The translations under genes and the position numbers were made by a program. A stretch of DNA of 64,000 nucleotides from an uncultured Flavobacteriaceae bacterium (GTDB taxonomy: Bacteria; Bacteroidota; Bacteroidia; Flavobacteriales; Flavobacteriaceae). The notes under the pieces were generated by a model. It saw only the letters and a program-made list of their open reading frames with translations. It had not been told where the DNA came from and searched no databases. Shown here piece after piece: positions 1 through 8,903 of the stretch; the stretch's first letter is position 1; the number at the start of each line of letters is the position of its first letter. The DNA lies in the NCBI GenBank assembly GCA_947493535.1, contig CANLRK010000001.1, positions 372,001-436,000 of the forward strand, given 5' to 3'.

Positions 1-81
1 TTTCCCTAAAAAAGGTTTAATATTTTTTCTAGGAATCCTTTTACTTCCTCCTCTTGCAGGTATAATTGCTAGATTAACCAT
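1..81 (-). CDS. pseF: Pseudaminic acid cytidylyltransferase, N-terminal fragment (runs off the left edge)
   Basis: Only the first 27 codons are in the window. They begin at an ATG on the minus strand and read MVNLAIIPARGGSKRIPRKN, followed by seven more residues. The IPARGGSKRIPRKN segment is the nucleotide-binding motif of CMP-sialic/pseudaminic acid synthetases, which activate a nonulosonic acid with CTP. The start overlaps the last 8 bases of pseC, so the two are probably translationally coupled. Because pseB and pseC precede it in the same operon, pseF is a better call than neuA. The catalytic remainder and the expected pseI, pseG and pseH genes would lie to the left. Confidence 0.8.
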   Translation of the reverse strand, partial: MVNLAIIPARGGSKRIPRKNIKPFLGK

Positions 82-1216
82 TATTTATAAACCCTAATAT
101 TTTTTCTATAACCATATCCTGCTCTTTATTTGTTAATCTAGGATACATAGGTAAACTAATACATTTTGAATAATATTTCTCTGAGTTAGTTAAACCTGCA
201 TTTCCATAGCCTATTTCTTGGTAATAAGGCAGTCTATGAACCGGTATATAATGTATTTGAGCAAATATTTTTTGGTCTCTTAAATAATCATATAACTCTT
301 TTCTATTGTCTACTTCTATTACAAATAAATGATGTGCGTTATAATATCCTTTAGGTAGTTCTTGAAACTTTATTTTTCCTTTAAACGCAATTTTATATCT
401 GCTTGCTATTTCATTACGTTTCTTAACACCTTCTTCATTCTTAGCTAGCTGAGTAATCCCTAAAGCCGACTGAATATCTGTTAACCTGTAATTAAAACCT
501 AATTCTTGCATTTCATAAAACCAACCTCCGTGGTTTTCACTCATGTTTTCTTTAGTGATTCCATGAGTACGAAGCAGCATCAATTTTTTATAAAGTTCTT
601 CAGAGTTTGTTGTTAACATTCCCCCTTCACCACACGCTATATGTTTTACTGGATGAAATGAAAACACCCCTATATCTGCATAAACTCCATTTCCACATTT
701 CTGCTCAACTCCATTAGAATCTGTAAAAAAACCTCCTGGAGCGTGGCAAGCATCTTCAATAATCCATAAATCATGCTCTTTAGCTAAACCTCTAAATTTT
801 TCTAAATCAACTGGAAGTCCCGCAAAATCAACAGGAATTATTCCTTTGAAAAACCCTTTAGGTTTGCTTTCTATAAGCTCTTTTGTCTTTTCAAAAGATA
901 ATAAATAGGTGTCTGGATCTATATCTGCAAACCAAACTTCTCCTTTAGCAAACCGAACACAATTAGCACTAGCAGCAAAAGTAATTGGTGTAGTTACAAC
1001 TCGCTCTCCTTCTTTTAAGCCTAAAGCCAATACAGCAATATGTAATGCAGAAGTAGCGTTATTTACAGCAACTGCATATTTAGCCCCAACATAATCAGCA
1101 AATTTTTCTTCAAACTCTTTTACTTTAGGACCTTGAGTTAAAAAATCTGCTTGAAGTGTTTCTACAACTGCATCTATATCTGTTTGGTCAATATGTTGTC
1201 TTCCGTATGGAATCAT
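74..1216 (-). CDS. pseC: UDP-4-amino-4,6-dideoxy-N-acetyl-beta-L-altrosamine transaminase
   Basis: A 380-residue DegT/DnrJ/EryC1-family aminotransferase, the normal length for PseC. It would transfer an amino group from glutamate to the 4-keto sugar made by PseB, the second step of CMP-pseudaminic acid synthesis in the cytoplasm. Visible motifs are the N-terminal IPYGRQHID, the cofactor aspartate in WIIEDACHA (D155) and the PLP lysine in FHPVKHIACGEGG (K191). The ATG shares one base with the pseB stop codon (TAATG type), so this is one operon. The HPVKHI sequence and the adjacent pseB favour PseC over ArnB or other DegT-family aminotransferases. Confidence 0.9.
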   Translation of the reverse strand: MIPYGRQHIDQTDIDAVVETLQADFLTQGPKVKEFEEKFADYVGAKYAVAVNNATSALHIAVLALGLKEGERVVTTPITFAASANCVRFAKGEVWFADIDPDTYLLSFEKTKELIESKPKGFFKGIIPVDFAGLPVDLEKFRGLAKEHDLWIIEDACHAPGGFFTDSNGVEQKCGNGVYADIGVFSFHPVKHIACGEGGMLTTNSEELYKKLMLLRTHGITKENMSENHGGWFYEMQELGFNYRLTDIQSALGITQLAKNEEGVKKRNEIASRYKIAFKGKIKFQELPKGYYNAHHLFVIEVDNRKELYDYLRDQKIFAQIHYIPVHRLPYYQEIGYGNAGLTNSEKYYSKCISLPMYPRLTNKEQDMVIEKILGFINNG

Positions 1217-2238
1217 TACACTTCAAAATTAGGGTCTACAAATCTCTTTACATTCTCACGTAAAGACGCTATAGTTTCCCACTCAGTATTATCTCCAGAA
1301 TTGTAGCTAAACCCATCTTTAACTCGTTTAGCGCCAAAGTGCTTGACAAAGTCATCTAAATTGAAGGTAGGTTTTTGAGGTATAATAGCATAGTATTTTC
1401 CTAAGTCCCATGTATTTAATGAGTCTGAAACAGTAATCATTTCTTCATGTAATTTTTCTCCAGGTCTTATACCTACTATCTTCTGCTCGCACTCAGGAGC
1501 TATAGCTGTAGCTACATCTGTAATTTTATATGACGGTATCTTAGGGACAAATATTTCACCTCCCCAAGCGTTTTCTAAAGCATTCATTACCATTTCTACA
1601 CCATCATCTAGAGATATATTAAATCTCGTCATCCTATCATCCGTGATAGGTAATACCCCTTCTTTTCTTTTCTTTAAAAAGAATGGCATAACAGATCCGT
1701 TAGACCCCATTACGTTACCATAACGAACAACAGAAAAACGAATATCTCTTTTTCCTTTTATATTATTAGCTGCAACAAATAGCTTGTCCGATGCTAATTT
1801 TGTAGCACCATATAAATTAATCGGGGCTGCTGCTTTATCAGTGGATAACGCTACTACATCACTCACTCCGCATGCCAATGCTGCGTCAATAACATTTTCT
1901 GCACCTATAATATTTGTGTTAACACATTCCATAGGATTATATTCAGCTATGTGAACATGTTTCATCGCTGCTGCATGTATAACAACATCTATACCTTCGA
2001 ATGCTCTAAATAATCGTTTTCTATCTCGAACATCTCCGATAAAATAACGAATAGCTGGGTATTTAGTATCTGGATAGTCCATTCCCATTTGGAAATGTTT
2101 CTGTTCATCTCGAGAAAAAATCACCAACCTTTTTACTTCAGGAAATCTACTTAAAATTGTTTTTGTAAACTCCTTTCCAAAGGAACCCGTTCCTCCTGTT
2201 ATTAGTATTGATTTTCCATTTAAATTTAGCATGTTCAT
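1216..2238 (-). CDS. pseB: UDP-N-acetylglucosamine 4,6-dehydratase (inverting)
   Basis: A 340-residue short-chain dehydrogenase/reductase that starts the pseudaminic acid pathway by converting UDP-GlcNAc to the 4-keto-6-deoxy-L-arabino sugar. The NAD(P)-binding glycine motif GGTGSFGKEF lies near residue 15. The segment STDKAAAPINLYGATK carries the D-K and Tyr catalytic residues typical of PseB rather than the usual Ser-Tyr-Lys set. Two in-frame ATGs, at 2238 and 2232, are possible starts; the second gives the MLNLNGKSILITGG start common in the family. It lies directly upstream of pseC and 12 bases after the epimerase gene. Confidence 0.92.
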   Translation of the reverse strand: MNMLNLNGKSILITGGTGSFGKEFTKTILSRFPEVKRLVIFSRDEQKHFQMGMDYPDTKYPAIRYFIGDVRDRKRLFRAFEGIDVVIHAAAMKHVHIAEYNPMECVNTNIIGAENVIDAALACGVSDVVALSTDKAAAPINLYGATKLASDKLFVAANNIKGKRDIRFSVVRYGNVMGSNGSVMPFFLKKRKEGVLPITDDRMTRFNISLDDGVEMVMNALENAWGGEIFVPKIPSYKITDVATAIAPECEQKIVGIRPGEKLHEEMITVSDSLNTWDLGKYYAIIPQKPTFNLDDFVKHFGAKRVKDGFSYNSGDNTEWETIASLRENVKRFVDPNFEV

Positions 2239-2250
2239 TTAATTTTCCTC

Positions 2251-3252
2251 TTATTTAATATACCACTCCATTGTTAGTTCAATTCCTTCTTTAAAAGAAA
2301 ACAACGGGTTATAACCTATTAATTTTCTGGCTTTTGAAATATCTGCTAAGGAATGTTTAACATCTCCAGCTCTTTCGGGTCCATAAACGACTTTAGAAAG
2401 GCTCTGTTTACTTTCTAGTGTTTTCAACCCGCTAGTAATAGCTTCTACCAATTCATTTAAATTTGTGTTTTCACCAAATGCTGTATTATATACTTGATTA
2501 ACTGCTTTACTATTTTCTGCAAATATAGCTTTAATATTTGCTTGCACTACATTTTCAATATACGTGAAATCTCTTGAATGCAAACCATCTCCATTAATAA
2601 CAACATCTTTATTTGCTAAAAATTGCTTAATAAATTTTGGTATTACAGCAGCATATGCTCCATTTGGATCTTGCTTTGGTCCAAACACATTAAAATAACG
2701 CAAACCAATAGTTTCTAAACCATAGGTTTTGTAAAACACATCGGCATATAGCTCGTTTACATATTTAGTAACTGCATAAGGAGATAGGGGTTTACCTATT
2801 TTATCTTCTATCTTTGGTAAACCAGGGTGATCTCCATAAGTTGACGAGCTAGCAGCATATACCATTCTTTTTACTGTATCAGATTCCTTTGCCGCAACCA
2901 ACATATTTAAAAAACCTGATATATTAACTTCATTTGAAGTTATAGGATTGTTTATCGACCTAGGAACAGAACCCAAAGCTGCTTGATGCAAAACATAATC
3001 TACACCTTTCATTGCTTCTGTACAGGTTTCTAAGTTACGAATATCTCCTTCAATCAATTTACACCTTTCATCTTGTAAAAAAACTTCTATGTTTTTACGA
3101 TGTCCTGTTGCAAAATTATCTAAAATAACAACTTTTTTAACATCGTATTTTAATAAATACTCTACTAGGTTTGAACCAATAAACCCTGCACCACCTGTAA
3201 CAAGAAAAGTATATTTTGATAAATCTTTATTATGATATTCTGTCTTAAACAT
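2251..3252 (-). CDS. UDP-N-acetylglucosamine 4-epimerase, WbpP/TviC type
   Basis: A 333-residue extended SDR enzyme predicted to interconvert UDP-GlcNAc (or UDP-GlcNAcA) and the galacto epimer. It has the NAD motif GGAGFIGSN near residue 20, a serine-rich SSSTYG segment, the YAVTK catalytic Tyr/Lys, and HQAALGSVPRSINNPITSN, which is characteristic of the WbpP/TviC/Gne group. It lies 3 bases after the UDP-sugar dehydrogenase gene, and this pair is the usual route to UDP-GalNAcA in O-antigens and Vi-type capsules. The exact substrate cannot be fixed from sequence. Confidence 0.85.
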   Translation of the reverse strand: MFKTEYHNKDLSKYTFLVTGGAGFIGSNLVEYLLKYDVKKVVILDNFATGHRKNIEVFLQDERCKLIEGDIRNLETCTEAMKGVDYVLHQAALGSVPRSINNPITSNEVNISGFLNMLVAAKESDTVKRMVYAASSSTYGDHPGLPKIEDKIGKPLSPYAVTKYVNELYADVFYKTYGLETIGLRYFNVFGPKQDPNGAYAAVIPKFIKQFLANKDVVINGDGLHSRDFTYIENVVQANIKAIFAENSKAVNQVYNTAFGENTNLNELVEAITSGLKTLESKQSLSKVVYGPERAGDVKHSLADISKARKLIGYNPLFSFKEGIELTMEWYIK

Positions 3253-3255
3253 ATT

Positions 3256-4515
3256 TTACAATCTTTTATCAGAAATTACTGGGTTTATATTTCCTTTTAC
3301 ATCGTAAATCACCGATTTTTCTTTTCTAAACATAGAAAAATCTAAGTTTTTAAACTCATCATGGGCTACCGTATGCACAATCGCATCATACTTTTTGTCT
3401 TCTAAAGATTGTGTTGTCGCAATACCATATTCATGCATTACCTCTTCTGCAGATGCCCAAGGATCATACACCTCGACATCCATATGAAAAGAAACTAAAT
3501 TACGGTATACATCTATTGCCTTTGTATTTCTTATATCTGGGCAATTTTCTTTAAAGGTAATTCCTAACATAAGCACTTTAGCCTTTTTTACAGGAATTTC
3601 ATTTTGTACCATTAGTTTCAAAACTTCTGTTGCTACATACTCTCCCATACTATCATTCAACCTTCTCCCTGCTAAAATAATTTCTGGATGATATCCTGCT
3701 TCTTGTGCTTTTTGTGCTAAATAATATGGGTCAACCCCAATGCAATGCCCACCAACCAAACCAGGTTTAAAAGGCAGAAAATTCCATTTAGTACTTGCGG
3801 CCTCTAAAACTGCATGAGTGTCTATGTTGAGTTTATTAAATATTTTAGCAAGCTCATTAACAAAAGCGATGTTAATGTCACGCTGTGCATTTTCAATTAC
3901 TTTAGCTGCCTCCGCTACTTTAATTGTAGGCGCTAAATGTGTTCCTGCAGTAATAATTGAGCTGTATAATTCATCAACTTTCTTCCCTATTTCTGGAGTG
4001 GAACCTGAAGTTACTTTTTTTATTTTAGTAACTGTGTGTTTCTTATCTCCTGGATTAATTCGTTCAGGTGAATAACCCGCATAAAAATCCTTATTAAACA
4101 CTAAACCACTCACACGCTCTAAAACAGGCACACATTCCTCTTCTGTAACACCTGGGTATACCGTAGATTCATAAATAACAACATCATCTTTTTTCAATAC
4201 TTTCCCTATCATTTCAGATGCTTTTATTAAAGGGATTAAAACAGGACGATTGTTTTTATCTACAGGTGTTGGTACGGTTACTATATATGTAGTACAAGCT
4301 TTTAAATCGTTAACATCAGCACTTAGTTTTAAACCTTTATTGATTAAAACTGACTGTAAGTTTTTATCTGATACTTCCAATGTACTATCGTGACCAGAAT
4401 TTAACTCTTTTATTCTATCTTGGTTTATATCAAAACCTAATGTATCATACTTTTTAGCAAACTCTACTGCTAATGGTAAACCGACATAACCTAAACCGAT
4501 AATTGCAATTTTCAT
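3256..4515 (-). CDS. UDP-N-acetylhexosamine 6-dehydrogenase, WbpO/TviB type
   Basis: A 419-residue UDP-glucose/GDP-mannose dehydrogenase-family protein that oxidises C6 of UDP-HexNAc to a uronic acid using two NAD+. The N-terminal Rossmann motif is [12 protein letters not shown]. The conserved [10 protein letters not shown] segment is typical of WbpO/TviB. The catalytic cysteine is in [16 protein letters not shown], and a C-terminal UDP-binding domain follows with the [16 protein letters not shown] motif. Neighbouring genes make this the partner of the 4-epimerase just downstream. Whether it acts on the gluco or galacto substrate is inference. Confidence 0.87.
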   Translation of the reverse strand: MKIAIIGLGYVGLPLAVEFAKKYDTLGFDINQDRIKELNSGHDSTLEVSDKNLQSVLINKGLKLSADVNDLKACTTYIVTVPTPVDKNNRPVLIPLIKASEMIGKVLKKDDVVIYESTVYPGVTEEECVPVLERVSGLVFNKDFYAGYSPERINPGDKKHTVTKIKKVTSGSTPEIGKKVDELYSSIITAGTHLAPTIKVAEAAKVIENAQRDINIAFVNELAKIFNKLNIDTHAVLEAASTKWNFLPFKPGLVGGHCIGVDPYYLAQKAQEAGYHPEIILAGRRLNDSMGEYVATEVLKLMVQNEIPVKKAKVLMLGITFKENCPDIRNTKAIDVYRNLVSFHMDVEVYDPWASAEEVMHEYGIATTQSLEDKKYDAIVHTVAHDEFKNLDFSMFRKEKSVIYDVKGNINPVISDKRL

Positions 4516-4550
4516 ATTTTATATTAATATACCATAAAGGTAATTATTCT

Positions 4551-5405
4551 TTAATTGAAGTTATTAATAGCTATTTGTAAACTTTCTTCCCAGTTAGGTA
4601 TTTTAATTTTTAAACTATCAATTATTTTATTTTTACTTAAAACACTATATTTTGGCCTTGCGGCAGGTGTTGGATAAGCTATTGTTGGTATATTATTTAA
4701 CCTAATATCAATATTTGCTAAATTAAATATTTGTTGCGCAAAACCAAACCAACTCGTCACTCCTTTATTAGCATAATGGTAGAGTCCATAAGCATTACTA
4801 TCTTGATCAATAATTGTTAGTAATACGTCTGCCAAATCTTTGGCATAAGTTGGTGTTCCTATCTGATCTGAAACTACATTTAGCTCTTTCCTTTCTTGGC
4901 CTAACCTGAGCATCGTTTTCATAAAATTGTTAGCATACTCTGAATACAACCACGATGTTCTAATTATAAAATATCTTTTTAAGATAGATTTTATTTCTTC
5001 TTCACCTTTAAGTTTTGTTTTTCCATATACCGATAATGGATTTGTTGTGTCTTTTTCTTTGTATGGTTTTGATGCATAACCATCAAAAACAAAATCGGTA
5101 GATATGTGAATTAACACAACATCTTTTTCTTTACATAATGTTGCTAAATTCTTTACTCCATTAACATTAACATTAAACGCTTGCTCTTTCTCATGCTCTG
5201 CTTTATCTACAGCTGTATAAGCAGCACAATTGATACAGTAATCAAAAGAGTTTGTATTAAATACTGTTTTCAAGGCTATTACATCGGTAATGTCTAGTTC
5301 TTTAGATGACGTAAATGTAAATTTAATTTTTGGATGCTGAATCGCAAGCTCATTTATACACAAGCCTAACTGTCCTTTAGCTCCAGTTACCAATACATTT
5401 TTCAT
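4551..5405 (-). CDS. rfbD: dTDP-4-dehydrorhamnose reductase
   Basis: A 284-residue RmlD-family SDR that performs the last, NAD(P)H-dependent step of dTDP-L-rhamnose synthesis. The glycine motif GAKGQLG is at the N-terminus, STDFVFDG marks the active-site region, and YGKTKLKGE holds the catalytic Tyr and Lys. The length is normal. It is the last of four rhamnose genes in the order rfbB-rfbA-rfbC-rfbD, 10 bases after rfbC. A gap of 35 bases separates it from the downstream wbpO/tviB-type gene, so transcription probably continues. Confidence 0.93.
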   Translation of the reverse strand: MKNVLVTGAKGQLGLCINELAIQHPKIKFTFTSSKELDITDVIALKTVFNTNSFDYCINCAAYTAVDKAEHEKEQAFNVNVNGVKNLATLCKEKDVVLIHISTDFVFDGYASKPYKEKDTTNPLSVYGKTKLKGEEEIKSILKRYFIIRTSWLYSEYANNFMKTMLRLGQERKELNVVSDQIGTPTYAKDLADVLLTIIDQDSNAYGLYHYANKGVTSWFGFAQQIFNLANIDIRLNNIPTIAYPTPAARPKYSVLSKNKIIDSLKIKIPNWEESLQIAINNFN

Positions 5406-5415
5406 CTTAATTTTG

Positions 5416-5958
5416 CTAAAATAACTCTTTTACTGTTGGCAAAGCTACATCTTTTTCAGACACTGAAAAGTCTTTGGGGTCTAATACCCAATCAATGTTC
5501 AATGTTTCATCGTTATAGATAATTCCTTCTTCCGATGCTTTATTATAAAAGTTATCACATTTATAATTAAAAATTACGGTGTCGCTTAACACAATAAACC
5601 CATGTGCAAATCCTCTTGGAATAAAAAGTTGCTTTTTATTTTTAGAAGAAAGACGCACCGTTTCTGTTTGTAAAAAAGTGGGGGAATCTGGTCTTATATC
5701 AACTACTACATCTAAAACTTCTCCTTGAACAACTCTAACTAATTTTGCTTGCGCATGTTCACCCTTTTGAAAATGTAAGCCTCTTAAAACACCCTTTGTA
5801 GAAAAGGACTCATTGTCTTGAACAAAGTTTACATCAACTCCAAGTGTTTTATTAAAAACTTCTTTGTTATAAGTTTCAAAAAAATAACCTCTGTCATCAT
5901 TAAACACTCGTGGTTCTATAATAAAACACCCTTTTAATTTAGTTTTTATTACCTTCAT
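5416..5958 (-). CDS. rfbC: dTDP-4-dehydrorhamnose 3,5-epimerase
   Basis: A 180-residue cupin-fold epimerase that inverts C3 and C5 of dTDP-4-keto-6-deoxyglucose. Signature segments are FFETYNKEVFN, the catalytic histidine in RGLHFQKGEHAQAKLVRV, and IPRGFAHGFIVLS. The length matches RmlC. The ATG shares one base with the rfbA stop codon, which suggests translational coupling. Confidence 0.95.
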   Translation of the reverse strand: MKVIKTKLKGCFIIEPRVFNDDRGYFFETYNKEVFNKTLGVDVNFVQDNESFSTKGVLRGLHFQKGEHAQAKLVRVVQGEVLDVVVDIRPDSPTFLQTETVRLSSKNKKQLFIPRGFAHGFIVLSDTVIFNYKCDNFYNKASEEGIIYNDETLNIDWVLDPKDFSVSEKDVALPTVKELF

Positions 5959-6821
5959 TATTTTTCAATAATACTTAACAAGTGTTTACCATAACCGCTT
6001 TTTAATAATGGCTCAGCTAACTGTCTTAATTTTTGTTTGGTAATAAAACCTTGGCGGTATGCTGCTTCTTCAATAGCACCAATTTTCAAGCCTTGGCGTT
6101 CCTCTATTACTTGCACAAACTGTGATGCTTGCATTAAAGAATTAAACGTACCTGTATCTAACCAAGCTGTTCCTTTATCTAAAATACTTACTTGTAATTT
6201 TCCGCGTTTTAAGTATTCTTTATTTACATCGGTAATTTCAAGTTCACCTCTGTGACTTGGTTTAATATTCTTGGCTATTTCTACCACATCATTATCGTAA
6301 AAATAAATGCCGGGTACAGCAAAATTCGACTTTGGCTTTTCTGGTTTTTCTTCGATAGATTTTACTTTGCCTTTTTCATCAAAATCAACCACTCCATAGC
6401 GTTCTGGGTCATGCACATGGTAGGCATAAACAATACCTCCATCTGGGTCATTATTTGCTTTTAACAATTCACCCAAACCAGTACCATAAAATATATTATC
6501 CCCTAAAACAAGGGCTACTTTTTCTGTGCCAATAAAATCAGCTCCTATTATAAAAGCCTCTGCTAATCCGTTAGGGTGTTCTTGTACTGCATATTCAAAA
6601 TGACAACCTAATTTTTCTCCATTACCTAACAGTTTTTCAAATAAAGGTAAATCTTGTGGTGTAGAAATAATTAGTATTTCTCGTATGCCTGCATCAATCA
6701 ATGTAGATAAAGGGTAATAAATCATTGGTTTATCAAAAATCGGCATTAATTGTTTACTTACAGACAACGTAAGCGGGTGTAAACGTGTACCCGATCCTCC
6801 AGCTAAAACAATCCCTTTCAT
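5958..6821 (-). CDS. rfbA: Glucose-1-phosphate thymidylyltransferase
   Basis: A 287-residue nucleotidyltransferase that makes dTDP-glucose from dTTP and glucose-1-phosphate, the first step to rhamnose. The start [18 protein letters not shown] contains the NTP-binding loop; [16 protein letters not shown] and [20 protein letters not shown] follow as expected. An in-frame ATG 24 bases upstream would overlap rfbB and add residues foreign to the family, so 6821 is preferred, leaving a 4-base gap after rfbB. RmlA is usually feedback-inhibited by dTDP-rhamnose; nothing here shows otherwise. Confidence 0.95.
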   Translation of the reverse strand: MKGIVLAGGSGTRLHPLTLSVSKQLMPIFDKPMIYYPLSTLIDAGIREILIISTPQDLPLFEKLLGNGEKLGCHFEYAVQEHPNGLAEAFIIGADFIGTEKVALVLGDNIFYGTGLGELLKANNDPDGGIVYAYHVHDPERYGVVDFDEKGKVKSIEEKPEKPKSNFAVPGIYFYDNDVVEIAKNIKPSHRGELEITDVNKEYLKRGKLQVSILDKGTAWLDTGTFNSLMQASQFVQVIEERQGLKIGAIEEAAYRQGFITKQKLRQLAEPLLKSGYGKHLLSIIEK

Positions 6822-6825
6822 TCTT

Positions 6826-7839
6826 TTAATTTTTATATTTATCAATATACCAAGATATTGTTTTTAATATACCTGTTTCAAAATTTTCATCAGCTTTCCA
6901 ACCTAACTGACTTTCTATTTTAGAAGCATCTATAGCATATCTGTAATCATGTCCAGCCCTATCCTTTACAAAACTTTTTAGCTCTTTATATGAAGCTCCA
7001 CTTTTTCTTGGGGTTTTCTCATCAAGAATACTGCAAATAGCATCTACAATATACATATTAGTACGTTCATTTCTTCCACCTATATTATAGGTTTCTCCCG
7101 AAACACCTTTATCAAAAGCAATTTTAATTCCCTTGCAGTGGTCTAGTACATACAGCCAGTCACGCACATTTAATCCATTTCCATAAATAGGAATGTTCTC
7201 TTCTGATAGACATTTTCTGATAATGGTAGGAATCAACTTTTCATCATGCTGATTCGGTCCGTAATTATTTGAACAATTAGTGGTTACCACATTCATACCG
7301 TAAGTATGAAAATAACTTCTAACTAAAAAATCTGACGAAGCTTTTGATGCACTGTACGGGCTATTTGGTGCATAAGGTGTGCTTTCTATAAACAAGCCTT
7401 CTTCTCCTAAAGTTCCATATACCTCATCTGTGGAGACATGTAAAAATCTAGAATTTTGATAACTTTCTTTTACCTCATTAGGTCCGTTCATCCAAGTTTT
7501 ATAAGCTACATCTAATAAATTGAAACTTCCTACAATATTTGTTTCAATAAATGCCCCAGGGTTTTTAATGGAATTATCTACATGAGACTCTGCTGCAAAA
7601 TGGATAACATCAGTAATTTGATGTTTTGAGAACAACTCTTCTACCAAATTTCTATCGCAAATATCTCCTTTAATAAAATGGTAATGTTCGTGATTTTCTA
7701 CTGCTTTTAGATTTTCAAGATTACCCGCATAAGTTAACTTGTCTAAATTATAAACAACAATATTGTCATTTTGTAATACAAACTCAATAAAATTAGATCC
7801 TATAAAACCTGCACCACCCGTTACTAAAATCCTTTTCAT
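6826..7839 (-). CDS. rfbB: dTDP-glucose 4,6-dehydratase
   Basis: A 337-residue extended SDR that removes water from dTDP-glucose to give the 4-keto-6-deoxy sugar. It has [13 protein letters not shown] at the N-terminus, [12 protein letters not shown], the [11 protein letters not shown] segment with the acidic Asp-Glu pair of dehydratases, and [12 protein letters not shown] with the catalytic Tyr and Lys. It is the first gene of the rhamnose set and begins 2 bases after the Wzz-like gene ends. Confidence 0.95.
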   Translation of the reverse strand: MKRILVTGGAGFIGSNFIEFVLQNDNIVVYNLDKLTYAGNLENLKAVENHEHYHFIKGDICDRNLVEELFSKHQITDVIHFAAESHVDNSIKNPGAFIETNIVGSFNLLDVAYKTWMNGPNEVKESYQNSRFLHVSTDEVYGTLGEEGLFIESTPYAPNSPYSASKASSDFLVRSYFHTYGMNVVTTNCSNNYGPNQHDEKLIPTIIRKCLSEENIPIYGNGLNVRDWLYVLDHCKGIKIAFDKGVSGETYNIGGRNERTNMYIVDAICSILDEKTPRKSGASYKELKSFVKDRAGHDYRYAIDASKIESQLGWKADENFETGILKTISWYIDKYKN

Positions 7840-7841
7840 TT

Positions 7842-8891
7842 TTATTTATTGTAGTTTGCTATAAATTTGTTTAGCCTTAACCCAAAAACTACAATCAATA
7901 TTCCGAGAAATGCTAGTAATGGAAATATAAACTTCATTTTAGAAAAGATATTACCATCTACTGATCCTATTAACTGAAAGTCAGAAACCACTTCAAATAA
8001 TTGATTTTCTTTAATAGCTTCCTCTTCCAATGTGGTCAATTTCTTTTGTTCTGCAATTTGTAACTGAAGCATTTCAAACTCTTTAGTTTTTTGCTCTTCA
8101 TCAGCTAATTTTAATGCCGTAGAACCTAAAATTTCTATTTTTTGACTTTTATCTTTCGAAAGCTCTTTTATATATACTTTTTTCAATGAATCTATATCAG
8201 CCAATGATTTTTTAATTGATGCTTTTTGTAATTTAAATAGCGTGTCTTTTTTTCGTTTATTTTCTTTTGAATATACATTAGATTTAAACGTATTTTTAAA
8301 ACCTTCTGATAAGTTTTCATACACATTATTCTTAGAAGACTTCACTTCTATTTCGTATAATGATGCATCATAAATAGTTATATTCTCTACAAAACGCTCA
8401 TAATTTACGGTTGCTGCAGCTGCAGAATCTAACGACGTCATAAATTGATCATACAATCTTGTTTTTTCCTTTTCACTTTCAGGTCCATCTATAATATCAA
8501 AACTTTTTAAACTTTCAGTTTCTTCTTGAGTTAACCCAAAAATACCAGACAACTTATTGGTTTCCTTATTTTTAACCAACTCGTTATAATATCGAATATT
8601 TGTAACTAATTGATATTTACTATCAAAAAGTGGTTTTACTATCATTTTAGATGTGTATACTTTTGGACTATACATATCATAAGCTATACCTAAGACAAAA
8701 GCAACTACAACAATTATGGCTATTTTTATAAAATGCTGTTGAATGGTCTGTAAAAAAGATATTAATACATCAAAAACCGCTTTAAAAACTCTGTAAATAA
8801 GCCTAAAGAACCCTTTTATTTTTTGTTCAAAAAAATTAAACAGTTGCAATAAATCTATTTCTTCTGAACCTTTATTAATATTATCACTCAT
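7842..8891 (-). CDS. Wzz-like polysaccharide chain-length/co-polymerase protein
   Basis: 349 residues with a membrane segment near residues 55-75 (KIAIIVVVAFVLGIAYDMY), a long charged, largely helical and coiled-coil central part, and a second membrane segment near 320-340. This two-helix topology with a large periplasmic loop is that of the Wzz/chain-length-determinant family, which sets the modal length of O-antigen or capsule chains. An amphipathic stretch precedes the first membrane helix. It sits immediately upstream of rfbB, as expected for a polysaccharide locus. No tyrosine kinase domain is present. Confidence 0.7.
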   Translation of the reverse strand: MSDNINKGSEEIDLLQLFNFFEQKIKGFFRLIYRVFKAVFDVLISFLQTIQQHFIKIAIIVVVAFVLGIAYDMYSPKVYTSKMIVKPLFDSKYQLVTNIRYYNELVKNKETNKLSGIFGLTQEETESLKSFDIIDGPESEKEKTRLYDQFMTSLDSAAAATVNYERFVENITIYDASLYEIEVKSSKNNVYENLSEGFKNTFKSNVYSKENKRKKDTLFKLQKASIKKSLADIDSLKKVYIKELSKDKSQKIEILGSTALKLADEEQKTKEFEMLQLQIAEQKKLTTLEEEAIKENQLFEVVSDFQLIGSVDGNIFSKMKFIFPLLAFLGILIVVFGLRLNKFIANYNK

Positions 8892-8903
8892 GTAGTTATT
8901 GGA

